Positions 1-5,310 of a stretch of 6,080 bases of DNA are shown in pieces. Source of the stretch: Pseudomonadota bacterium (GTDB lineage: Bacteria > Desulfobacterota > Anaeroferrophillalia > Anaeroferrophillales > Tharpellaceae); the NCBI GenBank assembly GCA_015486445.1, contig WFRT01000077.1:1-6080 (forward strand), in the 5' to 3' direction. The notes beneath the pieces were generated by a model. The model had not been told where the DNA came from. It saw nothing but the letters and a program-made list of their open reading frames with translations, and made no database searches. Both the position numbers and the translations under genes were made by a program. Position 1 is the stretch's first letter. Each line of letters opens with the position of its first letter.

Positions 1-2
1 GA

Positions 3-114
3 AAGATTTCGTCGTTTTTCCCAGCGAGCGGGAGCCCATAAGCATTGCAACTGTCTGAGCGTAAGCGAGTTTTGCAATGCGGGCGGAGCGAGCGTAAGGA
101 AAAACAGAAATCTT
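3..114. repeat. Long imperfect palindrome, REP/MITE-like extragenic element
   Basis: The arms pair in blocks. AAGATTTC (3-10) pairs with GAAATCTT (107-114), GTTTTTCC (14-21) with GGAAAAAC (98-105), GCCC (34-37) with GGGC (81-84), and GCATTGCAA (42-50) with TTGCAATGC (72-80). The unpaired parts carry direct repeats: GCGAGCG at 24-30 and 88-94, and GAGCGTAAG at 57-65 and 90-98. No reading frame is convincing here. The element lies beyond the 3' end of the minus-strand operon. A folded RNA or DNA cruciform is plausible, and the modular arms with repeated GAGCG units suggest a dispersed repeat family, but only one copy is visible. There is no T-run directly after either arm, so it is not a classical terminator. 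It may extend left of the window. Confidence 0.6.
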
Positions 115-131
115 AACGCCTAGCGAAGAAA

Positions 132-157
132 AGCCGCGCCCGACCCCGTATTCGGCT
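132..157 (-). terminator. Weak candidate terminator after the phosphoesterase gene
   Basis: Read on the minus strand, AGCCG and CGGCT form a 5-bp stem around a 16-nt loop, followed by TTTTC. An alternative inner pairing of GCCGA with TCGGGC (one bulge) is also possible. The stem is short and the T-tract poor, so this is only a candidate. It is offered because the operon's last gene ends at 219 and no better hairpin with a T-run lies between 115 and 218. The palindrome at 3-114 could instead end or protect the transcript. Confidence 0.22.
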
Positions 158-218
158 GAATAGTTACCTTAATTTTAATCGTACTGCCGGGGGAAAAGCG
201 TAACCGCTACGACAAAAA

Positions 219-686
219 TCAGGATAGTGCAATAAACTCCGGTACGATCTGACCGGGCTTGAACCTGAGCCGGGCAACGGAAATTGGCAAACTTCCCCGG
301 CGGGGGCCGGCACTGCCGGGGTTGATGTAGAGGACCGCATCCCGGTAGAAGGCTTCCGGCCTGTGGGTGTGGCCGAAAACCACAACCTTGATGCCGGCGG
401 CCCGGGGGTCGAGATCGAGTTTGTCAAGATCGTGCAGCAGGTGAAAGGTGTGTCCCCCGAGGATGAAGGTATCCTGCCCGGGCCAGCCCGGATGGTGGTC
501 CATGTTGCCGGCTACCGGGTAGACCGGGGCGAGCTTTTCAAGTTCCGTGACAATCTCGGGATTACAGACGTCCCCGGCATGGAGAATGGCCTGACAGCCC
601 CTGAAAAACGGCAGCGCCGCGGCCCGCAAAAGGCCGTGGGTGTCTGAAATCAGGCCCACGACAAAGTTTGTTTTCGAGGTTTCCAT
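219..686 (-). CDS. YfcE/MJ0936-family metallophosphoesterase
   Basis: This is a predicted cytoplasmic two-metal phosphoesterase of the calcineurin-like superfamily, 155 residues, the usual size for the small MJ0936/YfcE group. The metal-binding motifs appear in order: D15-x-H17 in GLISDTHG, D39 in HAGD, N61 in GNMD, H85 in LLHD, and H106/H108 in GHTH. An NPGS motif at 122-125 is typical of the family. Related proteins hydrolyse phosphodiesters such as bis-pNPP in vitro, and their natural substrate is mostly unknown, so I give no specific function. The start chosen is the ATG at 686, which has GGAG five bases upstream; an in-frame GTG at 692 would add two residues but overlaps that GGAG. It is the last gene of the minus-strand series, 66 nt after mrdA, and probably cotranscribed with it. 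The usual HG of the fourth motif is HD here, a small departure. The family call is firm; a role in the cell wall is only suggested by position. Confidence 0.9.
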   Translation of the reverse strand: METSKTNFVVGLISDTHGLLRAAALPFFRGCQAILHAGDVCNPEIVTELEKLAPVYPVAGNMDHHPGWPGQDTFILGGHTFHLLHDLDKLDLDPRAAGIKVVVFGHTHRPEAFYRDAVLYINPGSAGPRRGSLPISVARLRFKPGQIVPEFIALS

Positions 687-691
687 ATTCA

Positions 692-695
692 CTCC
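692..695 (-). promoter_or_regulatory. Ribosome binding site that favours the ATG at 686
   Basis: GGAG on the minus strand lies 5 nt from the ATG at 686. The same eight bases, CACTCCGG on the plus strand, recur at 690-697 and 701-708 as an 11-bp tandem duplication, so a second GGAG sits upstream. The in-frame GTG at 692-690 overlaps the nearer GGAG, which makes it the less likely start. Confidence 0.55.
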
Positions 696-752
696 GGCTT
701 CACTCCGGTTTGCTTACCTTCAGCCCGGCCGACCTGTAACTTTACAGAGCGC

Positions 753-2621
753 TTATTGCTGCTTTCTTTTCCTCTGCCAGTCAAGTTTGTCAAGGTAGAA
801 TTCAATTGCCTGCTTGGCGATTGGCGCCGCACTCGATCCGCCGTGGCCGCCGTGTTCGACCAGGACCGCAACCGCGATTTTTGGATTGTTGAAGGGGGCG
901 AAGGCGGCGAACCAGGCGTGATCGCGAAAGCGCCAGGGGATTTCCTTGCCTTTTTTCAAGTCCTCGAGGCTTTGCTTGACGACCTGGGCGGTGCCGGTTT
1001 TGCCGGCCATTTCCCACTCCTTCTTCTTGATCCGGGAACGCCAGGCCGTGCCGTGGCGTTCGTTGACCACCCGCCAGAGCGCCTTGCGAATGATCTGCAT
1101 ATGGTAGTCGCTGATCTCAACCCGCCGGCCCTTTTCATCCACTGGAATCGGAGCCAAGCCTTCCTCGCCGGATACCTCCCGGACGAGGTGGGGTGGATAA
1201 TAGGTGCCGCCGTTGGCGAATACTGAGTACATGGCGGCAATCTGGAGCGGGGTCGTGATCAGGTAACCCTGGCCAATGCAGACCGCCAGGGAATCGCCGG
1301 TGTACCATTGGTCGTGGACCCGCCTGAGTTTCCAGGAAGAGGTCGGCATGAGACCGGGAATCTCGTCCCGCAGTTCGATGCCGCTCAACCGGCCGAGGCC
1401 GTACTCGTGGCCGTAGGCCGCGATCCGGTCGATGGCGATGCGCGTGGCCAGGTTGTAGTAGTAGACGTCGCACGACTCCTTCAGGGAGCGTGACAGGTTG
1501 ACTTTCCCGTGCCCGTAGCGATTCCAGCAGCGAAAACGGGTGCGGCCGAGTTTCATGCCGCCGTTGCAGAAGAAAGTGGTTTCCGGGGTCACCGCCTGGT
1601 CGGTCAGGGCGACCGCGGCAATCAGCGGCTTGATTGTCGAACCCGGGGGAAAGGCATCCTGGATGGCCCGGTTGCGCAGGGGATGCAGGGGATCGGTATT
1701 GATTCTTTTCCAGTCCTTAGCGGAAATCCGGTTGGCGAAAAGATTGTTGGAAAACGAAGGGGTACTGACCGCGGCCAGGACTTCGCCGTTGCGGGGGTCG
1801 ATAGCCACGAGACTGCCGACCTGGTCGTCGAGCAGTTCGAAGGCCTGCTGCTGCAGATCGATGTCGATGGTCAGTGTCAGGTTTCGTCCGGCCACGGCCG
1901 GGCGGACCGTATGCGACGACAACTCCCGTCCCCGGGCGTTGACCTCGACCTCGCGGCGGCCGTCCCGGCCGCGCAGATACTCCTGGTAGCGGGCCTCGAT
2001 GCCGGCCCGGCCCACCAGGTCATCCCGGGCACAATCGGCGTAAACCGGCAGTTTGAGTTCCCGTTCGTTGATGAAGCTCAAATAGCCGATGATGTGGGCG
2101 CAAACCTCGTCGTAGGGATATTCCCGGACCGGTTCAATCTCGATGATGATACCGGGCAGTTCGAATTTGCGGGCTTCCACCCGGGCGAGTTCGTCGCGGC
2201 TGAGGTTTTTTTTCAGCGTGATCGGCCGGTGCCGGTAGCCGGACGGGGTCTTGCGGTATTTTTCGATGATTTCATCGGCATCCAGCCCTTCGACCTGGAG
2301 GGAAAGCCGTTCGGCGATATCGACAATCTGCTGCTGGTCGACGTTTTCCGGAATCATCTGGAGATTGAAGCCCAGGGTGTTGTCGGCCAGAATCTCGCCG
2401 TTGCGATCGGTAATGATTCCGCGCAGGGCCCGGATCCTTCTGGTCCGGATCCGGTTGTCCTGGGATTTCTGGTTGTAATACTCGCCCTTGGCAATCTGCA
2501 GGTACCAGAGCCTGAGCGAAATCACACCGATCATGAAGGCGATGAAAATGAGGATTATGCGGCCGTTTGCGGCAATCTGCTCAAGCTTGCTTTTTTTGCT
2601 GTTGTCGACATTTGATGACAT
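753..2621 (-). CDS. mrdA: Penicillin-binding protein 2, elongasome transpeptidase
   Basis: MrdA (PBP2) is the class B penicillin-binding protein that crosslinks new peptidoglycan during side-wall elongation, working with RodA and MreBCD at the inner membrane. The protein has 622 residues, close to the roughly 630 of E. coli PBP2. A short cytoplasmic N-terminus is followed by one membrane anchor at about 20-42, then a periplasmic pedestal domain (about 60-240) and the transpeptidase domain. The catalytic set is intact: S328-T-I-K331 within PPGSTIKP, S383-C-D385 as the second motif (SxD, as in PBP2 proteins), and K541-T-G-T544. The stretch YTGDSLAVCIGQGYLITTPLQ (about 440-460) is a further family signature. 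FtsI is ruled out by the mreBCD context and by the PBP2-type motifs. The ATG is 14 nt after the mreD stop and has no purine-rich Shine-Dalgarno; the bases before it include CCTCCC, so translation is probably coupled to mreD. Confidence 0.97.
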   Translation of the reverse strand: MSSNVDNSKKSKLEQIAANGRIILIFIAFMIGVISLRLWYLQIAKGEYYNQKSQDNRIRTRRIRALRGIITDRNGEILADNTLGFNLQMIPENVDQQQIVDIAERLSLQVEGLDADEIIEKYRKTPSGYRHRPITLKKNLSRDELARVEARKFELPGIIIEIEPVREYPYDEVCAHIIGYLSFINERELKLPVYADCARDDLVGRAGIEARYQEYLRGRDGRREVEVNARGRELSSHTVRPAVAGRNLTLTIDIDLQQQAFELLDDQVGSLVAIDPRNGEVLAAVSTPSFSNNLFANRISAKDWKRINTDPLHPLRNRAIQDAFPPGSTIKPLIAAVALTDQAVTPETTFFCNGGMKLGRTRFRCWNRYGHGKVNLSRSLKESCDVYYYNLATRIAIDRIAAYGHEYGLGRLSGIELRDEIPGLMPTSSWKLRRVHDQWYTGDSLAVCIGQGYLITTPLQIAAMYSVFANGGTYYPPHLVREVSGEEGLAPIPVDEKGRRVEISDYHMQIIRKALWRVVNERHGTAWRSRIKKKEWEMAGKTGTAQVVKQSLEDLKKGKEIPWRFRDHAWFAAFAPFNNPKIAVAVLVEHGGHGGSSAAPIAKQAIEFYLDKLDWQRKRKQQ

Positions 2622-2635
2622 GGGGCAGGGAGGTC

Positions 2636-3148
2636 TCAGGCTGAAATCAGGTTGACGGCCTGAGGCAGGTAGCGTTCACGCAGGACGTTGAGCAGGGCCA
2701 GCAGGGGGAGGGCGAAAACCGCCGTGGCCAGGGCCCCGCCGAGGGCCCGGAAAAAAAAGAAATGTTCGGGAGCGGCGGCAAACAGCACGGCGGCGCCATG
2801 GAGCAGGAAGAAGCTGCAACCGGCGAACAGGGCCTGGGGCAGGATATGGTTCATGAAAACCGTCTGGTTCAGGCGGCAGCCGAGCAGAAAGACCAGAAGA
2901 TGCCCGAAGGCGGTGGGAAACCCCGGGCTGCTGCTGAACAGGGAGGCGGCGAGCGCCACCCCGAGCGCCGCCAGCAGGGACCGCAGGCCGGGGTGACAGG
3001 AAGTCAAAAAGACTATCAGGACCAGGTTGAGATCGGGATTGAGATATGCCGGCACCCAGAGATGGGGAAAAAGCGAGGCTTCAAGGGCCGACAGGAACAG
3101 GGCGGCCAGGGTAAAAAACAGCGGTGAGAGAAAGACCAGGATTTTCAT
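2636..3148 (-). CDS. mreD: Rod shape-determining membrane protein MreD
   Basis: MreD is a small integral inner-membrane protein of the elongation complex that partners MreC and modulates how MreC activates PBP2-RodA. The product has 170 residues (E. coli MreD has 162) and is hydrophobic almost throughout, with about five or six membrane segments. The first spans roughly residues 5-25, and others lie near 35-55, 60-75, 80-90, 103-125 and 135-155. Sequence conservation in MreD is low, so the call rests on size, hydrophobic profile and its fixed place between mreC and mrdA. The ATG lies 9 nt after the mreC stop and has no clear Shine-Dalgarno, which suggests translational coupling to mreC. The product ends 14 nt before mrdA. 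No other in-frame start gives a better N-terminus, since the first hydrophobic segment begins almost at once. Confidence 0.9.
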   Translation of the reverse strand: MKILVFLSPLFFTLAALFLSALEASLFPHLWVPAYLNPDLNLVLIVFLTSCHPGLRSLLAALGVALAASLFSSSPGFPTAFGHLLVFLLGCRLNQTVFMNHILPQALFAGCSFFLLHGAAVLFAAAPEHFFFFRALGGALATAVFALPLLALLNVLRERYLPQAVNLISA

Positions 3149-3157
3149 CTTGTCAAA

Positions 3158-3991
3158 TCAGAGGGTTGGCGGCGCGGGCAGGATATAAACCTCTTCTATC
3201 TGATCCAGGTCAAATTCGGGTTTCACCTTGATGGACTGGCTGAGGCCGTTGTCGTCATGGGCGGCCGCAACCACCGTCCCGACCGTAATGCCCTTGGGGA
3301 AAATATTGTCGAGACCGGAAGTGATCAGGCGGTCCCCGATCTTGATCTCGACGGTGTTCTGCAGATAGGCGAGGCGACAGAACTGGTCGCCGGTTCCCTG
3401 CAGGGTGCCGCGTATCCGGTTGCGCTGGACAATGACGTCGCAGGAACTGTTCTGGTCGGTCAGGAGCAGGACCTTGGCTGAGTGGCGGCCGCAGGCGACA
3501 ACCCGGCCGATGACCCCGCCCGGGGTGAATACCGGGTTGTTCGGCTTGATGCCCTGGAGGCTGCCGCAGTCAACAATCAGGATGCGTGACAGGTCGTTGG
3601 TCTGGCGGCCGATGACGTGCGAGGCGATGCCCCGGTCGAGAATGTCGAACTGTTCCTTGAAGTTCAGCAGTTCGTGCAGGCGTCGATTCTCCTGCCGGAT
3701 CTCCTCGAGCCGGGCCAGGTGGTAATTGAGTTCCGCCACGCTCTTTTCAAGTTCCCGGTTTTTCTCTTCAACCCCCACCAGCCAGATGTAGTGATCGAAT
3801 CCCTGGCTGCAGCGGGTGAATGCGAGATCGATGCCTTTCTGAATCGGGTAGACCATGGTCAGAGCCGCCCGCTCGGCAATGCTGACCAGGGTTCCTCCCT
3901 GTCGCAGGCCGAAATTGACGCAAAGGGTCAGGAAGATGAAAACCACGGCCAGGCAGGCCAGCCAGGGCAGGCGCCGACTCAAAACAGACAT
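3158..3991 (-). CDS. mreC: Rod shape-determining protein MreC
   Basis: MreC is a bitopic inner-membrane protein whose periplasmic part binds and activates PBP2 and so links the cytoplasmic MreB filament to wall synthesis. This product has 277 residues from the chosen ATG, well within the family range. One membrane anchor lies at about residues 9-29. It is followed by a charged, heptad-like coiled coil at about 74-110 that drives dimerisation, then two beta-rich domains. Family signatures include GGVIGRVV near 160-170 and GLDNIFPKGITVGTV near 226-240. The ATG at 3991 has GAGG five bases upstream; an in-frame GTG at 3997 would add two residues but lacks a properly spaced ribosome site. The gene starts 22 nt after mreB and ends 9 nt before mreD, the standard order. 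The short C-terminus after the second beta domain ends in a proline-rich tail (PAPPTL). I see no damage. Confidence 0.97.
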   Translation of the reverse strand: MSVLSRRLPWLACLAVVFIFLTLCVNFGLRQGGTLVSIAERAALTMVYPIQKGIDLAFTRCSQGFDHYIWLVGVEEKNRELEKSVAELNYHLARLEEIRQENRRLHELLNFKEQFDILDRGIASHVIGRQTNDLSRILIVDCGSLQGIKPNNPVFTPGGVIGRVVACGRHSAKVLLLTDQNSSCDVIVQRNRIRGTLQGTGDQFCRLAYLQNTVEIKIGDRLITSGLDNIFPKGITVGTVVAAAHDDNGLSQSIKVKPEFDLDQIEEVYILPAPPTL

Positions 3992-3996
3992 CTCCA

Positions 3997-4000
3997 CCTC
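3997..4000 (-). promoter_or_regulatory. Ribosome binding site that decides the mreC start
   Basis: GAGG on the minus strand stands 5 nt before the ATG at 3991. The in-frame GTG at 3997-3995 overlaps the last base of this motif and has no Shine-Dalgarno of its own, so the ATG is preferred. Confidence 0.6.
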
Positions 4001-4013
4001 GATTCAGGTCCGT

Positions 4014-5048
4014 TCATTCACTTTCTGTAACTTCACGCAGCAGTTTGAGGTTGTCAAGCACCATTCCCGACCCCCGGACAACGCAGGTCAGGGGATCTTC
4101 GACCACGGTAATCGGCAGGCCGGTCTCGTGCCGCATAAGGGTATCGAGATTGCGCAGCAGGGCCCCGCCGCCGGTCAGGATGATACCCTTGTCGACGATA
4201 TCGGCGGCAAGTTCCGGCGGGGTTCTTTCGAGGGCGACGCGGACGGCGTCGAGGATCGCGTTGACCGGTTCGGTCAGGGCCTCGCGAACCTCCTCGGAAT
4301 TGATTTCGAGGACCTGGGGGACGCCGGCAACGGTGTCGCGTCCCTTGATGGTCATGGTTTCGGGCTCGTCGAGCGGGGCCGCGGCGCCGATTTCGATCTT
4401 GATCTGCTCGGCCATTCTTTCACCGATCATCATGTTGTACTTGCGCCGGATGTACTGGGTGATGGCCTCGTCAATTTTGTCGCCGCCGACCCGGACCGAG
4501 CGCGAGAAAACAATCCCCGCCAGCGAAATGACCGCCACTTCGGTGGTGCCGCCGCCGATGTCGACAACCATGTTGCCGGTCGGTTCGGTAATCGGCAGGC
4601 CGGCCCCGATGCCGGCCGCCATCGGCTCTTCAATCAGGTAAACCTCGCGGGCCCCGGCCGATTCGGCCGATTCCTTGACCGCCCGGCGCTCGACCGGGGT
4701 AATGCCGGAGGGAACACAGATAACGGTACGCGGCCGCACCCATTTTTTACGCTTGTGAACCTTGGTGATAAAATGTCGCAGCATCGCCTCGGTAACCTCG
4801 AAATCGGCGATAACGCCATCCTTCATGGGCCGAATGGCGACGATGTTGCCCGGGGTCCGCCCCAGCATCAGTTTGGCCTCGGTGCCCACGGCCAGCACCC
4901 GCTTGGTGCCGTTGGGGCTGCTCTGGACGGCAACCACCGAGGGCTCGTTGATGATGATGCCTTTGCCGTCTACATAGACCAGGGTGTTGGCGGTTCCCAG
5001 GTCAATGGCCAGGTCGCTGGAGAAGAGACCGAAAAAAGAACTGAACAT
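4014..5048 (-). CDS. mreB: Actin-like rod shape-determining protein MreB
   Basis: MreB is a bacterial actin that forms short antiparallel double filaments on the inner face of the membrane and orients the elongasome. The product has 344 residues (E. coli MreB has 347). The N-terminal MFSSFFGLF resembles the amphipathic membrane-binding helix of Gram-negative MreB. The ATPase motifs are present: phosphate-1 DLGTANT at 16-22, the catalytic-glutamate region IEEPMAAGIGAG near 139-150, phosphate-2 DIGGGTTE at 163-170, and the adenosine motif LTGGGALL near 291-298. It is the first gene of the operon. AGGAAAG lies about 10 nt upstream of the ATG, a slightly long but usable spacing. Mbl or MreBH-type paralogues are possible in other phyla, but the mreC, mreD and mrdA genes directly downstream make mreB the natural call. 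No motif is missing. Confidence 0.98.
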   Translation of the reverse strand: MFSSFFGLFSSDLAIDLGTANTLVYVDGKGIIINEPSVVAVQSSPNGTKRVLAVGTEAKLMLGRTPGNIVAIRPMKDGVIADFEVTEAMLRHFITKVHKRKKWVRPRTVICVPSGITPVERRAVKESAESAGAREVYLIEEPMAAGIGAGLPITEPTGNMVVDIGGGTTEVAVISLAGIVFSRSVRVGGDKIDEAITQYIRRKYNMMIGERMAEQIKIEIGAAAPLDEPETMTIKGRDTVAGVPQVLEINSEEVREALTEPVNAILDAVRVALERTPPELAADIVDKGIILTGGGALLRNLDTLMRHETGLPITVVEDPLTCVVRGSGMVLDNLKLLREVTESE

Positions 5049-5124
5049 ATTATGATATCTTTCCTGGATTTGTGGGGGGGTTGAAGCCGGGACTGAGCTT
5101 AAAAAAATCTAATCAAATCAGACC

Positions 5125-5130
5125 ATTATA
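5125..5130 (-). promoter_or_regulatory. Probable -10 element of the mreB operon promoter
   Basis: A perfect TATAAT lies on the minus strand 76 nt upstream of the mreB start, in an A+T-rich stretch between divergent genes. No good -35 hexamer sits at 16-18 nt; the sequence there is a T/C run, and TTGAAT (5158-5153) is 22 nt away, too far for a standard sigma-70 site. The leader would be about 70 nt. It includes a C7 run (plus-strand G7 at 5074-5080) and a T7 tract just after the expected start site. Confidence 0.5.
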
Positions 5131-5201
5131 TGTTATCAGGGAAAAAAGGAAAATTCAAGGGAAATAAATGGTTTCAGCGCCGGCCTGAAGGCTTTTCCAC
5201 A

Positions 5202-5242
5202 ACCTTGAAATCAGCTTTTCGTCGACCTTGAAATGTCAGCTT
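5202..5242. repeat. Near-perfect direct repeat in the mreB-xseA divergent region
   Basis: ACCTTGAAATCAGCTT (5202-5217) recurs as ACCTTGAAATGTCAGCTT (5225-5242), identical except for a two-base insertion (TG). The repeat starts are 23 bp apart, about two helical turns, so a protein could bind both on one face of the DNA. The second copy runs into a possible -35 box of xseA. Its CAGCT end also forms a dyad with AGCTG (5237-5241 with 5247-5251). It could be a pair of operator sites or a chance local duplication. Confidence 0.5.
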
Positions 5243-5270
5243 GACTAGCTGGTGCAAGTTGGGCTACATC
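5241..5270 (+). promoter_or_regulatory. Weak candidate xseA promoter
   Basis: TTGACT (5241-5246) matches the sigma-70 -35 consensus at five of six positions. At 18 nt lies TACATC (5265-5270), a poor -10 that keeps only three consensus bases. The first xseA ATG would be about 35 nt after the predicted start of transcription. The CAGCT/AGCTG dyad brackets the -35 hexamer. The position is sensible, but the -10 is weak. Confidence 0.3.
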
Positions 5271-5310
5271 ATGGGATTATGAAACCTGTCTGCCCCACGG
5301 TAACCGTCCC

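Noticed and set aside
197..208. AGCG-GTTA-CGCT hairpin followed by TTTTC on the minus strand, just after the phosphoesterase gene
   Set aside because: The stem has only 4 bp and the T-run is short, too weak to call a terminator.
756..1226. Plus-strand open frame opposite the 3' part of mrdA
   Set aside because: It is an antisense shadow with no credible start context or domain.
1509..2615. Plus-strand open frame (368 codons) opposite mrdA
   Set aside because: It is a shadow of the mrdA coding strand. The translation resembles no family and the PBP2 motifs on the minus strand are complete.
2762..3127. Plus-strand open frame opposite mreD, rich in Q, G and E
   Set aside because: Its composition is that expected from reading a hydrophobic gene backwards, with Leu/Ala codons giving Gln/Glu/Gly. 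It has no family signature.
5074..5080. Run of seven G in the mreB leader, as a possible phase-variation tract
   Set aside because: Seven bases is short for slippage control, it is not at a promoter spacer or inside a coding frame, and one sequence shows no length variation.
3855..5084. Long plus-strand open frame (409 codons) opposite mreB
   Set aside because: It lies antisense to a fully motif-bearing mreB. Its translation is rich in G, D and R with no recognisable domain, as expected from G/C-ending codons on the other strand.
5183..5196. GCCT-GA-AGGC followed by TTTT on the plus strand
   Set aside because: The stem has 4 bp and a 2-nt loop, which cannot form a stable hairpin, and no gene ends upstream on that strand.
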